Assembly: GCA_944326325.1 (NCBI GenBank)
Contig: CALVDQ010000001.1
Coordinates: 248,001-312,000, forward strand
Direction of reading: 5' to 3'
Source: an uncultured Bacteroidales bacterium
Lineage (GTDB): Bacteria > Bacteroidota > Bacteroidia > Bacteroidales > UBA932
DNA: 64,000 nucleotides
Under the pieces are notes generated by a model. It had not been told where the DNA came from. It was given only the letters and a program-made list of their open reading frames with translations, and ran no database searches. The translations under genes were made by a program, and so were the position numbers. Of the stretch, positions 29,108 through 38,909 are shown piece after piece. Each line of letters starts with the position of its first letter. Within the stretch, counting starts at the first letter, position 1.

Positions 29108-30832
29108 TTACCAGCCTGGGTTCTGTTTGTATTTAGGCATCAGCTGCATTTCACGTTGCGGTATAGGCAGAAGTTCGTGTTTGCCTTTTTGTGTATATCT
29201 TGCCGCAGTATAGATTGCAGATGCTCCATCAAGATAATTTTCCATATCCTGCGCTGTCTGCATCACGGTTTCGTAGTATATACCCCAGCGTATAAGATCC
29301 TGGCGCCTGTGTCCTTCGAATGCCAATTCGTATGCACGCTCGTCCCGCACAGCCTGCCTGAATTCTTCATAGCTCATTCCGCTTGCAAGATCGGCGGTAT
29401 TGGATGTTACGTTGATAGGGACTCCGAAGCCTCTCCGTCGAACCATATTTATGGCTGCATAGGCGGTTGCATTAGGCCCATTGTTTATTTCATTCAAAGC
29501 TTCCGCATAAAGGAGCAGGACATCTGCATATCTAAGTACATACCAGTTTACATTGGACAGGTTCTGGTCTACCATATAGTTGGCGTCCTTGACATATTTT
29601 TCCGTATCCCATTTGGCCGGAGTCAGGTTTTTGGAATATCTGTCCCTGAGTTTTGAGTCGGCACCTTCGGTGAACGCGGTAGCGAATTGATTAGGGTCAA
29701 ATGCTATCTTATTGTTAGCGCTGCTTTGAAGATCGTATTTTGTCCTTGTTTCATCGAGGTATCTGTAATTTGCCACAGAAAGCTGGGCCCTGAGGTCGCT
29801 TGTCAGATTCGGCCATTTCTTTATGAAGGACGGCAGGACTCTGTAATAGGCGATATTCCTGATACCTTTGATGTTGCTTGCCAGGACACCGTTCCATTTG
29901 CCAATACGACCGAGTCTGGCACCTGAGGCTGTAGATGTCGGGGAGTAGAAGCTGATTTCTATCAGGCTTTCTGTAGGGTCCCATACACCGTTGCATGTAT
30001 TCCACCAGAGTTGCTCATAACCGGAATCCCCGTCTACCCCTTCAGTAAGCAGGGCATGCTTGCCGGAGTCGATGAGAATCTTCGCTGTTTCGGCGGCTTT
30101 TTCCCATTTGCTTTCATCCTGGACAGGATATCCGGCCCAAGTCGCATATACTTTGGCCAGGAGGCCCAGGGCTGCACCTTTCGAGAACCGGAAATCGTTG
30201 GATGTCCTCAGATTGTCATCGGTAGCGTAAGGAAGTACTTCTGCGGCATACAGGAGATCTTTTTCGATCTGCTCGTAGACTTTGACCGGATCATCCTGCT
30301 CCATCTCCGAAAGGGTATTCTTATATGCATACATCGGGTCAGTCGTAAGGGTGATATTGCCGAACCAGCGTACGAGTTCGAAATAGCATAAGGCTCTCAA
30401 TGCTCTGGCTTCTCCCATATAAACAGTTGCGAGAGCTTTGTCATCATCGTCAAAATTCTCTACGTTCAAAGCCAGCAGACGGATGAAACTGTTGGCATCG
30501 TAGACTGCCTTGTACAAAGCTTCCCAGGTGAGTTCTATATCGCTCTGAACACTGGTATAGGCATTTGCAGGCACGATTCGGAAAGCGTTTGTCGTACTGC
30601 CTTCTCCTTTTGCCAGATCCGTCGGTATGTCAAGCAGCATACCCAGATTATAACGGTACATTCCCTCGTCGCAGAGGTCTCCGTATATGCCCATCAGGAC
30701 ATTGTTGGCTTCGGCTGCATTTTTGATATATTCATCCATGTCTATCTCCGTGTAGGATTTCTCTTCGAGAGAGCAGGACAACGCAAGCGAGCCGAACAGG
30801 ATTATTGTTATTATATACTTTATATTTTTCAT
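29108..30832 (-). CDS. susD: SusD/RagB family outer-membrane lipoprotein
   Basis: The ATG at 30832 gives MKNIKYIITIILFGSLALSC with lipid Cys20; the longer frame begins with a TTG at 30841. TPR-like helices (LATVYMGEARALRALCYFELVRWFG) and the C-terminal VRDERAYELAFEGHRRQDLIRWG block are typical of SusD. The protein forms the lid over the SusC barrel and captures oligosaccharides at the cell surface. It directly follows susC (11 bases from stop to ATG). Confidence 0.95.
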   Translation of the reverse strand: MKNIKYIITIILFGSLALSCSLEEKSYTEIDMDEYIKNAAEANNVLMGIYGDLCDEGMYRYNLGMLLDIPTDLAKGEGSTTNAFRIVPANAYTSVQSDIELTWEALYKAVYDANSFIRLLALNVENFDDDDKALATVYMGEARALRALCYFELVRWFGNITLTTDPMYAYKNTLSEMEQDDPVKVYEQIEKDLLYAAEVLPYATDDNLRTSNDFRFSKGAALGLLAKVYATWAGYPVQDESKWEKAAETAKILIDSGKHALLTEGVDGDSGYEQLWWNTCNGVWDPTESLIEISFYSPTSTASGARLGRIGKWNGVLASNIKGIRNIAYYRVLPSFIKKWPNLTSDLRAQLSVANYRYLDETRTKYDLQSSANNKIAFDPNQFATAFTEGADSKLRDRYSKNLTPAKWDTEKYVKDANYMVDQNLSNVNWYVLRYADVLLLYAEALNEINNGPNATAYAAINMVRRRGFGVPINVTSNTADLASGMSYEEFRQAVRDERAYELAFEGHRRQDLIRWGIYYETVMQTAQDMENYLDGASAIYTAARYTQKGKHELLPIPQREMQLMPKYKQNPGW

Positions 30833-30843
30833 TGCAAACAATA

Positions 30844-33800
30844 TTAGAATTGAATTTCAACACCCATCAAGAATACCCGGCTCTTAGGATATGCTCCCCA
30901 GTCGAAACCCGGCATAAGAGGACTTGTCTTCATGCTTACTTCCGGATCATATCCGCTGTATTTCGTCAGACAGAACAGGTTCTGTGCCGTTGCGTAAAGC
31001 CTGAGTCTGCTTACATAGAACTTCCTTGTCCATTTCTCAGGGAACGTGTAGCCGACGGTCACATTCTTAAGCCTCAGGAACGAACCGTCCTCGATGAAGC
31101 GGGAATATGTCTGGTACTTGATGTAGCCGTCAGCTTTAGGGACTCTGTTTGATGCATTGGTCGGAGTCCATCGTTCAGCTACTTCGGCAAGCTGGTTGGA
31201 CCGCTCGTCCAGAGACTGGGTCGTGTACATACGGGTGGCGTTGTAGACATCGTTGCCATAACTGAACTGGAACAGGAAGCTGAAGTCAACATTGAAGATG
31301 TTGAACGAGTTTGTGATACCGCCGTACCAGTCAGCATAACCGTTTCCTATGACTGTCATGTCTTCCGGAGTTATTTTCCCGTCTCCATTCTGGTCCTTGT
31401 ATTTTACGAAACCAGGCGATGCTTCCGAACCCAGAGGGGAAATATCCGCTACACCCGGCTTGAGTGAAAGCTTCCCGTTAGGGTCCATATTGAAATCAGT
31501 ATATTGGTAGATACCGTCGAATTCATAGCCGTACATGTCTCCGAGCGAACCTCCTACAGTGGCTATATAATCATAGCCGGTGAACTGTGAATTGAACGAA
31601 GTCGAAACCAGCATTGTCTGCGTATCGTCAGGAAGAGATACCAGAGTATTGTCGATAAACGAGATATTGAAATCCGTTGTCCATGAGAAGTTCCTGTTCT
31701 GGAAGTTGATGGAGTTGATATTTATTTCAATACCCTTGTTCCTTATCTTTCCTGCATTCCTCCACTGGCTCTCGAAACCTGTAATGTATGACAGGTCCTG
31801 GGCCATAAGAAGATCCTTTGTATCCTTTATGAATCCTTCTAGGGTAACGTTGAGCCTGTCGTTGAAGAAGCCGGCATCGATACCGACGTTCGTAGTCGAG
31901 GATGCCTCCCATTTCAGATCTGGATTTGCCAGCTGCTTGGGATTAAGGACAGATGTCACAGTGCTGCCGACACCCCATTTGTTAATTGTATAGAGATTCA
32001 TCGAAAGATAGTTCGAAATACGGTCGTTACCTACCTGGCCCCATCCGGCGCGGAGTTTCAGATTTGACAACCATCCTTTCGCCGATTCCATCCACGGCTC
32101 GTTGGATATGGTCCATGCTGCCGAGAAGGATGGGAATATACCCCATTTGTGGTTGTTAGAGAACACCGTAGATGCGTCAGAACGAACGGTAGCCGTAAGG
32201 TGATATCTGTCATTCCAGCTATAGATACCTTGTGCAAAGAATGACAGGCGCATATTGTCGCCCTTGGACGTGGTCACATTGCTTGGTGTGGCTCCCATAC
32301 CGAGGTTGTTGTTTCCGAGGTCATCCGTTATGAATCCTTCAGCCGTACCTTCAAGATACTCTGAAGCCGAGTAGGAGACTTCATGACCAAGAAGGGCAGT
32401 GATGTTATGCTTCAGTACCTTCTTCGTATAGGTCAGGGTGTTGCTGTTTGTCCATCGGAAGTTCTCCAGGTAACGTGTTGTTCCGTAAGGCCCGCCAGTC
32501 CTGTATGCCTGGGAAGATTCTTCGCCGTAGAATGTGTCATTTCGACCGTAGGTCTTGTTGAAAGTGGCGGCAGTCTTGAATTTAAGGTCTTTTGTCAATT
32601 TGAATGTAAGTGCGGCATTAGCTACCCACTGCTCCCTGTTCTCTTTTTTGGTAACAGCTTCCGCCTGTTTGATAGGGTTTGCTGACGGACTTCCGGAACT
32701 TTCGAGATCCATAGGGTCAAAAGGAGAGTTAAGGAGTTCTTCGTCAGTCATGTTTACACCGGCTGTAGGTCTTCCGCGGAGAAGCGATGCCAGGACATTG
32801 AGACCTCCGGAACTGCCTGAAGTTCCGATACCGTCTTTTACCGTGTTGGCATAGTTTACTGTCAGGTCGAGGGTCAGCCATTTGAAGATATTCTGTGTGA
32901 GCTTGGCCCTTGCAGTAGTCTTCTGGTAGCCGCTGTTCTTGAAAATACCGTTCTCGTCGAAATGAGAGAAGGATATGGTATATTTTGTGTCTTTCGTACC
33001 GCCGCTGATGCTTACATCGTGGTTTTGCGACCATGTAGGTCTGAACGCTTCATTCTGCCAGTCAATGCCGGTATATCCGTTTTTGTTGTAGTCATCTATC
33101 GTCTGGAATCTGTAAGGAACCCCGTTGTCATCGTTTCCTGATCTGTAATAACGATTTGCATATTCAGGATCGAGTTCGATCTGGAGATTGACAAATTCAT
33201 AAGGTGAAAGTACGTCAAGGGTTCTGGAGATTTCCCGGTAGCTGGCTGAACCATTGTAGGTGATCTGTGGCTTGCCTTCGCGGCCGGATTTCGTGGTTAT
33301 GAGCACGACTCCGTTTGCTGCCCTGGCTCCATATATGGCGGATGCCGAGGCATCTTTCAGGACATCCATGGTAAGAATATCCTGATTGGAGATAAAGTTG
33401 AGATTGTCTACTTCGAAGCCATCGACAATGATAAGCGGGGATGAGTCTCCGTTCACGGAACCGACACCACGTATTTTGATGTCAAAGCTCGAACCGGGAG
33501 TACCGTCGGACTGGGTTATCTGTACTCCGGCAATCTGTCCACCGAGGGCTTCCAGGACGTTGCCTGTCTTGAAGTCCTTTATCGCGTCCGCACCTACGGA
33601 AGCCACGGCTCCGGTCAGGTCGCTTTTCCGCACAGTGTTATATCCGATGACCACTACTTCATCGAGTAGAGTGTTATCAGGAAGAAGCCGGATATTTATG
33701 ACACTTTGGTTCCCGACTTCTACAGTCTGTTCTGCATAGCTTATATAGCTGAAGGTAAGAGATGCACCATCAGCGACTTCTATGGTATAGTTGCCGTCTA

Positions 33801-33978
33801 TATCTGTGACTACTCCGTTTATCGTACCGGATTCATAGACACCTGCTCCAATCATCGGGTTGTCATTTTCATCAGTAACGACACCCTTGACGGTGACCCT
33901 GTCCTGTGCGAAGATGGTGCTTGCACACAGGAAGGAAATCAGTAGAGTTACAGTTTTTCTAATATTCATGGTTATCAT
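30844..33978 (-). CDS. susC: SusC/RagA family TonB-dependent transporter
   Basis: Signal peptide (MNIRKTVTLLISFLCASTIFAQ, making the ATG at 33969 a likely start; 33978 is also in frame). A CarboxypepD_reg-like domain (about 25-105) follows, then the LDEVVVIGYN box, the plug (KSDLTGAVASVGADAI, SPLIIVDGFEV, DASASAIYGARAANGVVLITTK) and a long beta-barrel ending in a terminal Phe. It imports oligosaccharides across the outer membrane with SusD, driven by TonB. Its start lies two bases from the upstream stop, so the genes are translated in tight succession. Confidence 0.95.
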   Translation of the reverse strand: MITMNIRKTVTLLISFLCASTIFAQDRVTVKGVVTDENDNPMIGAGVYESGTINGVVTDIDGNYTIEVADGASLTFSYISYAEQTVEVGNQSVINIRLLPDNTLLDEVVVIGYNTVRKSDLTGAVASVGADAIKDFKTGNVLEALGGQIAGVQITQSDGTPGSSFDIKIRGVGSVNGDSSPLIIVDGFEVDNLNFISNQDILTMDVLKDASASAIYGARAANGVVLITTKSGREGKPQITYNGSASYREISRTLDVLSPYEFVNLQIELDPEYANRYYRSGNDDNGVPYRFQTIDDYNKNGYTGIDWQNEAFRPTWSQNHDVSISGGTKDTKYTISFSHFDENGIFKNSGYQKTTARAKLTQNIFKWLTLDLTVNYANTVKDGIGTSGSSGGLNVLASLLRGRPTAGVNMTDEELLNSPFDPMDLESSGSPSANPIKQAEAVTKKENREQWVANAALTFKLTKDLKFKTAATFNKTYGRNDTFYGEESSQAYRTGGPYGTTRYLENFRWTNSNTLTYTKKVLKHNITALLGHEVSYSASEYLEGTAEGFITDDLGNNNLGMGATPSNVTTSKGDNMRLSFFAQGIYSWNDRYHLTATVRSDASTVFSNNHKWGIFPSFSAAWTISNEPWMESAKGWLSNLKLRAGWGQVGNDRISNYLSMNLYTINKWGVGSTVTSVLNPKQLANPDLKWEASSTTNVGIDAGFFNDRLNVTLEGFIKDTKDLLMAQDLSYITGFESQWRNAGKIRNKGIEININSINFQNRNFSWTTDFNISFIDNTLVSLPDDTQTMLVSTSFNSQFTGYDYIATVGGSLGDMYGYEFDGIYQYTDFNMDPNGKLSLKPGVADISPLGSEASPGFVKYKDQNGDGKITPEDMTVIGNGYADWYGGITNSFNIFNVDFSFLFQFSYGNDVYNATRMYTTQSLDERSNQLAEVAERWTPTNASNRVPKADGYIKYQTYSRFIEDGSFLRLKNVTVGYTFPEKWTRKFYVSRLRLYATAQNLFCLTKYSGYDPEVSMKTSPLMPGFDWGAYPKSRVFLMGVEIQF

Positions 33979-33980
33979 TT

Positions 33981-36290
33981 TTAATTTTCATAATCAGGGT
34001 CAAACCATATTACGATAGGAACGATTCTTCCTATTCCTGCTATGTTGTTAAGCTGGCTTTCACGCTCTTTTTCAGTCAGGTTCAGATCGATAAGTCCCCA
34101 GACCATCTGTCCGATGAACAGCCCGTCCGCCCAGGCATTGTCGTATGTGAACTTGCGAGGGTTGATGGTTACGGCGTAGTCTTTTGAAGGGTTGACATAT
34201 CCGAGCGCCATGGCCAATGTCTTTGGTTTTATACCGTTGTTCTCCATATTGTCCCCGCTATTGGCGTTATATGACATCGGAGATTTGGAGCCGTAGTTGG
34301 ATGCAGTATGCTGGATAGTTGTCTGCCAGTAGAAATCCCAGACATGAGCCAGGAAGAAAGTTTCTCCTTCTTCATTTGTTGTAAGCCCGCTCTTCATATA
34401 ATCCTTACCGTCAGGATCGCACGTCGGCATACTTGATACGTGCGAAGCCGGACCGCCAAGATTATAGTATGCGAACTGCCTTCTATAGTCAATCATGAAT
34501 TTCGACATATCCTCGTCAGGGATGTTCTTTATGACCGGAGCGTGGGTTGTTCCTCCTGTCTGAGGATTTATCTTGCATACTATTGGTGTAAATTCTACTG
34601 TCTGTTCGCTATCCTTTGCACTTGAATGCAGGAAGACTGGAATTTCGATGACGGTTTCGCCTGTCTCGCCTTTTCCGTTTGTGACAGTGACAATGTATAT
34701 ATCCACATATCTGGCGTCATCTCTGGTTTTCGCAAACTTGATAGTTCCGGTATTCTCATCGATACTTGCATTAGGAGCCCCCATATTGAGCGGAGTAATA
34801 GCAAATGTAGTCTTGCTCAGATCCTTGATGTCGCTTGACTGGATTTTGATTTCCGGAATATCGGAAGTTCCGACCGGATATCTGAACTGGTTGGCATAGT
34901 CAGGGTCATCCTTATGTGCGTCATCGAGGTTGGTTCCCCATGATACGGTGGAGAAATAGTAGTCATTGGCAGATATGGAAATTTTCAGTTCTGCAGTGAC
35001 TGAATTCTTATAGTTGCGGGCTATGACAGTCACGCTGTACTCTCCTTCGGAAAGCGAATTGCCGTTAGGAAGGGTCACAGTACCGGTGTTCGTGTCAATT
35101 GTAAGGGCGGAAAGTTCTGCAGGCAGGTTCTCGAAACTGTACGTGACATCGTCTCCGGCTTCAAGTTTGGCCTGAGCCGTGAATCCAGCACCTCTGATCA
35201 CGGAAACCGGATCATACGAGAAGCCTGCGACTTCTTCAACTTTATCGACCACTTCTATCTGGCAGGCGTCTTCGAATTCTGTCGTACCGTTGTCATTGGT
35301 AACGGCTATGTCGAGAGAGAAGGTCTCTCCTGCGGTGAATGTGTGTCCCTCTTTTACAATGACAGCTCCGGTAGTAGGATCTATGCTGATGAATTCGGCT
35401 CCGGATTCCGGATCTACCGCAATAAGTCCAAATGTAAGGTCAATCTGCGATCCGGTGACTTTCGGCGTCTCCGAAGTCCTTGCGATGCCGTTCTGTTCCA
35501 CTTTTACAGGAAGAAACGGATAAGTGATTGCCGTAGGTGCCGAAGTGACGTTTACGGTAAGTGCATCCGCAAACAGTCCTTCTTCCGGGTCATCTCCGCT
35601 GAGGATTGTGTACAGTTTGAACGAAATCTGGTATACGCCAGGTGTCGTTTCTGCATCCAGTTCCATGCTAACTACACCTTCCGTGGAGACAGAGAACAGC
35701 GAGTTGCTTGAAAGTACTTCTCCGTCAAGCTTTACTTCGCTGATTTCGTAGCTTGTTATGGAAATGGCGTCCGAGTCGCTGTAAATCTGGGCAGTATAGT
35801 TTTCCGGGACAAAATACCCTGCAATGATGTCGCTCAGCTTGATGGTAAATTCGGCCGGATCAACTTTGATTTCTTCCGGAACCGGTTTCATCATGTTGAC
35901 TGCAATAGCATCAGGAAACTGCCATGTCTTCCCGTTCGCCACACAGGAAATACTCAGGAAATATTGGCCGATGGCGAGTTTGTCGGAGTTCTCTATGTGG
36001 ACGGTACCTGTCGTGGCGTCAATGCTGAACACTCCATCTTTATCATCGAAATTTTCTTCGCCGAACTTGATGTTGTAGATGGCGAAATCCGAAGGCGCGG
36101 CTCCGATATACGAACCGAGCGGTATGTCGCAGGACATTGACGGACCGATATCCGTAAGTCCTGGATAAAAGATATTGAATTCCGTCTCGTCTATCAACTG
36201 GGAATCACGGCAGGAATTTACTCCGAGCCCCAGTGCAGCGATGACTGTCATCATCGCAAACAGTTTGATATGCTTCAGAATACTTTTCAT
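33981..36290 (-). CDS. Candidate surface glycan-binding lipoprotein with Ig/cadherin-like repeats
   Basis: Lipoprotein signal with Cys27 (...ALGLGVNSC). The 769-aa protein contains several repeated beta-sandwich units with the recurring pattern 'IDxxTGTVxxxxGxxLxxGxYxxxVxxxN' (near residues 90, 310, 405 and 520), resembling cadherin-like or He_PIG domains, followed by a distinct C-terminal domain of about 200 residues. No catalytic motif is visible. Its place directly before susC, as a lipoprotein without an enzyme domain, is the usual position of a surface glycan-binding protein. I did not recognise the C-terminal family with certainty. Four bases separate it from the PL12-type lyase gene. 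Confidence 0.75.
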   Translation of the reverse strand: MKSILKHIKLFAMMTVIAALGLGVNSCRDSQLIDETEFNIFYPGLTDIGPSMSCDIPLGSYIGAAPSDFAIYNIKFGEENFDDKDGVFSIDATTGTVHIENSDKLAIGQYFLSISCVANGKTWQFPDAIAVNMMKPVPEEIKVDPAEFTIKLSDIIAGYFVPENYTAQIYSDSDAISITSYEISEVKLDGEVLSSNSLFSVSTEGVVSMELDAETTPGVYQISFKLYTILSGDDPEEGLFADALTVNVTSAPTAITYPFLPVKVEQNGIARTSETPKVTGSQIDLTFGLIAVDPESGAEFISIDPTTGAVIVKEGHTFTAGETFSLDIAVTNDNGTTEFEDACQIEVVDKVEEVAGFSYDPVSVIRGAGFTAQAKLEAGDDVTYSFENLPAELSALTIDTNTGTVTLPNGNSLSEGEYSVTVIARNYKNSVTAELKISISANDYYFSTVSWGTNLDDAHKDDPDYANQFRYPVGTSDIPEIKIQSSDIKDLSKTTFAITPLNMGAPNASIDENTGTIKFAKTRDDARYVDIYIVTVTNGKGETGETVIEIPVFLHSSAKDSEQTVEFTPIVCKINPQTGGTTHAPVIKNIPDEDMSKFMIDYRRQFAYYNLGGPASHVSSMPTCDPDGKDYMKSGLTTNEEGETFFLAHVWDFYWQTTIQHTASNYGSKSPMSYNANSGDNMENNGIKPKTLAMALGYVNPSKDYAVTINPRKFTYDNAWADGLFIGQMVWGLIDLNLTEKERESQLNNIAGIGRIVPIVIWFDPDYEN

Positions 36291-36294
36291 TGTG

Positions 36295-38607
36295 TTATTG
36301 ATTTATGGTGTATGTCAGGTTATATGACTTTAATTCTCCCGCGTTATCGACATTTACCCGAACAGATGCGCCTGTCTGAGAGAAGCCGTTGTCGGTGAAT
36401 TCCGCATCGATCTTTATGTTGTCATACTCGGCGCTGGTTCCGTACGGATAGATGACGGTTATGTAACGTACCGCTCCGGACGGCTTGGTCTGGCAGACTT
36501 CGTATATTCTTCTTTGTGTCCGTTCTGCGGATTCGTTGGAGAAGTATCCTGTAGTCCACTGTGCATCGTATCCGTCTGTCGTTTCAGGGAATGTCACGAA
36601 CATGATGTTGCTGTTGCCGGAAAGATTTGTGTACATCGTAACAGGCAGAGTCGGGTCGACGGAGCCTTCGCCTTTGTTGTTCTTGGTATTTTTGAAATTG
36701 AAATTGCTTATTGTTCCGCCGGTATATGATCCGTTGCTTTCATTGAAGTTGGCCGGTTCCGGGTTCCCTCCTTTGAAAAGGAGCTTGACAAGTCCTTCAT
36801 AAGAGCCGAAACCTTCATCCACTAGTACAAAGAATTTTTCATCTACCAGGAATGCCGCCCTCCTGTGTGTGAGGTCCGGATAGTTGTCATTCTGACCTGC
36901 AACCCATTCATAGTTTCTCCCGCTGCCGTTGCCAAGGAATTCGCCGGACCTGCTGCCCTGATCGAAATTCACTCCGGCAGAAATGTTGGAGTTAGGTTTT
37001 ACCATGACGTTGTGCATGCCTGATGCAGCATAGGTATTTCTGTCCGAGCCGGTGTCGTACGAGAAGGAACCTGCGTCCGGAGAGAATGAGATGCCGTTGC
37101 TGTAGATGCCGAATGTAAGGTTGTCATACTGGCAGTGCCAGCCTCCGTCCGGATTGTTCTTGATCACCATCATGGCTGCATCTGCTTTCCAGCTGGTACG
37201 CAGCATATAGTATCCGGTCTCAGGATATACCTGTACGAGGTCATCAGGTTCGGAACCGTCTTTTCTTTCGGTAGACATATAGATGAACTTGTTGTTCTCA
37301 GGGAACATTTCGCGGTATTCTCCGAAATTCCTTCTGAGCACGCTTCGGCTCATTCTGTCAGAACGGGTATCGTTGAAGTTGTCGACTGTATATCCCGGAT
37401 AGGTAATGTCTACCATGAATTCGCATCCGCCTTCAAGATTGGATATGAAATCTGAAGAGAAAGTCACGTTGTTCGCGTTGGCGATCAGGATAATGTCATA
37501 GAAATTGGATACATTGCCCATGTGGTAGCTCGCATCACGCTCTACAGGGCCTCCGTCCGACAGGAATACGTTCTTGTTCAGTATTTCCAGATTGTTCATG
37601 CAGTAGTCGCTCCATTCCTGTGCGTTTTTGAATTCCGGGAAAAGAGTGCAGGCATAGAACAGTGCCTGGTTCTGTGCAAGGGTTATGTTATGACCTTCCT
37701 CGACCGGTCCGAAAGGGTTGGATTTTATTATATTCGCTGTTTTGGCGAATTCACTCAGGAAAAATGAAAGATATCCGGGGGTGAAGTTCTCGGAATCCAG
37801 ATAATAATAGAAAATGGACGGCTGGTCACGCAACCTTTCAGCCGGCTGCAGACCATACCACTGCAGGTCGCTGCTTGAAACAGTGTGTCCTGTCTCTGCG
37901 CCTTCAGGTACGGGACTGCTGTTTACCCAGTTACGGTAAACACCTTTCCAGTTTTCGATATATGGCTCATCTCCTGTCGCCCTGTAGACTTTTGCCTGCG
38001 GGAGCATCCATTGATGACGATGCTGCTGGGAGTCCCATTCCTGCTCTGACCCGTTAGGTATATCCGTAGGCATAGGCCTGCCCCAGTTGATACTGATAAT
38101 ACTGTCGTTCTCGTCTTTTACCATTTCAAAATCGGCAAAATCCTCATAGTCGCCTGACCCTACAGGATATGTAAAGTTTCTGACATAAAAATGTCCTTCG
38201 AGTGCTTTATCGGCCATTACCTTTTCATTTGCCGTATAAGTCGCATTCATCAGACTTGCCTCTATCTGCGGGTAGCTGACATTTGTCCTGTTGCGGAAAT
38301 ACTCCAGCAGTTCTGCTGCTGCAAGGTAATATCCGGTAGAGTCTCCTGTCGTTTCGTCCTGTTCGAAAGCAAGTCTGTCCAGATAGTGCTGTTTTACTTT
38401 TTCGAGTCCCGGATAGTCCAGGTTAATGACGTCAAACAGCCGCATGTCGATAGTGTCAGTGATTTCAGACGGCACCGTGACGTTATCGTCGTCCACGGTA
38501 TAGTCGAAATCCTCGTTCCATGTCTCGTCATAATTGAGTTCCTCCTCATTCACGCAGCCTGCGAAGGCCAGCGCAAAAGAGGATAAGATCAAAAGCGATT
38601 TTCTCAT
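36295..38607 (-). CDS. Surface PL12-type heparinase II/III-like lyase lipoprotein
   Basis: Lipoprotein signal with Cys18 (SSFALAFAGC). After an acidic linker (about 20-50), the fold matches heparinase III: DVINLDYPGLEKVKQHY, the toroid with catalytic-type Asn307 (EEGHNITLAQNQAL) and Tyr361 (RDASYHMGNV), then the super-sandwich with GGWHCQYDNLTFGIYSNG. The paralogue at 40281-42296 conserves the same Asn, Tyr and His. The lipid anchor and acidic linker suggest it sits on the cell surface and makes the first endo cuts in heparan-type chains. It is the first gene of the minus-strand operon. An alternative is another heparinase II/III-fold family such as PL33. Confidence 0.85.
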   Translation of the reverse strand: MRKSLLILSSFALAFAGCVNEEELNYDETWNEDFDYTVDDDNVTVPSEITDTIDMRLFDVINLDYPGLEKVKQHYLDRLAFEQDETTGDSTGYYLAAAELLEYFRNRTNVSYPQIEASLMNATYTANEKVMADKALEGHFYVRNFTYPVGSGDYEDFADFEMVKDENDSIISINWGRPMPTDIPNGSEQEWDSQQHRHQWMLPQAKVYRATGDEPYIENWKGVYRNWVNSSPVPEGAETGHTVSSSDLQWYGLQPAERLRDQPSIFYYYLDSENFTPGYLSFFLSEFAKTANIIKSNPFGPVEEGHNITLAQNQALFYACTLFPEFKNAQEWSDYCMNNLEILNKNVFLSDGGPVERDASYHMGNVSNFYDIILIANANNVTFSSDFISNLEGGCEFMVDITYPGYTVDNFNDTRSDRMSRSVLRRNFGEYREMFPENNKFIYMSTERKDGSEPDDLVQVYPETGYYMLRTSWKADAAMMVIKNNPDGGWHCQYDNLTFGIYSNGISFSPDAGSFSYDTGSDRNTYAASGMHNVMVKPNSNISAGVNFDQGSRSGEFLGNGSGRNYEWVAGQNDNYPDLTHRRAAFLVDEKFFVLVDEGFGSYEGLVKLLFKGGNPEPANFNESNGSYTGGTISNFNFKNTKNNKGEGSVDPTLPVTMYTNLSGNSNIMFVTFPETTDGYDAQWTTGYFSNESAERTQRRIYEVCQTKPSGAVRYITVIYPYGTSAEYDNIKIDAEFTDNGFSQTGASVRVNVDNAGELKSYNLTYTINQ

Positions 38608-38640
38608 ATTTGTTGGTTTTTGTGTGTTATTTCAGTTCTG

Positions 38641-38648
38641 CAAAATTA
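38641..38648 (-). promoter_or_regulatory. -7 element of the minus-strand PUL operon
   Basis: The minus strand reads TAATTTTG, matching TAnnTTTG, 33 bases before the ATG at 38607. No good -33 TTG is present, as expected for a promoter needing an activator. Confidence 0.6.
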
Positions 38649-38718
38649 CTTCATCCTCCTCCGGCGGGATTTATCGATTGTTTTATCTTGATTCAGAAAT
38701 GTGTTTTCGATGTCAATT

Positions 38719-38839
38719 TTGTGCAAAAAGATTTTGATTTTGTCTAATCATGCCGATCAGGTTGTGATTTGGGGAATTTTAAAGGATATTTCAACAAAAT
38801 TGAAAGCCGCGGCAGGGCGATTTAATTTTTTTTGCACAA
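38719..38839. promoter_or_regulatory. Inverted TTGTGCAAAAA sites, candidate operator
   Basis: TTGTGCAAAAA at 38719-38729 and its exact reverse complement TTTTTGCACAA at 38829-38839 are 110 bases apart, start to start. They lie between the divergent promoters, each 30-71 bases upstream of a -7 element. Candidate binding sites for the HTCS AraC domain. Confidence 0.5.
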
Positions 38840-38868
38840 TAATAATCTATCCCGATGATGCTTGTTGC

Positions 38869-38876
38869 TAACTTTG
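38869..38876 (+). promoter_or_regulatory. -7 element of the GH88-PL12 operon
   Basis: TAACTTTG matches TAnnTTTG, 33 bases before the ATG at 38910. The same element-to-ATG distance is found on the opposite arm. No -33 element is evident at normal spacing. Confidence 0.65.
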
Positions 38877-38909
38877 CATTATCGAAAACATTTTAATAGC
38901 ACTGGCAAT

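Larger units (their letters stand above)
38608..38909. promoter_or_regulatory. Divergent PUL control region
   Basis: An AT-rich, gene-free stretch separates the two arms of the glycosaminoglycan PUL. It holds outward-facing -7 elements at each end (38641-38648 and 38869-38876) and two inverted copies of TTGTGCAAAAA between them. It is the natural place for the HTCS regulator to bind and control both operons. Confidence 0.7.
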
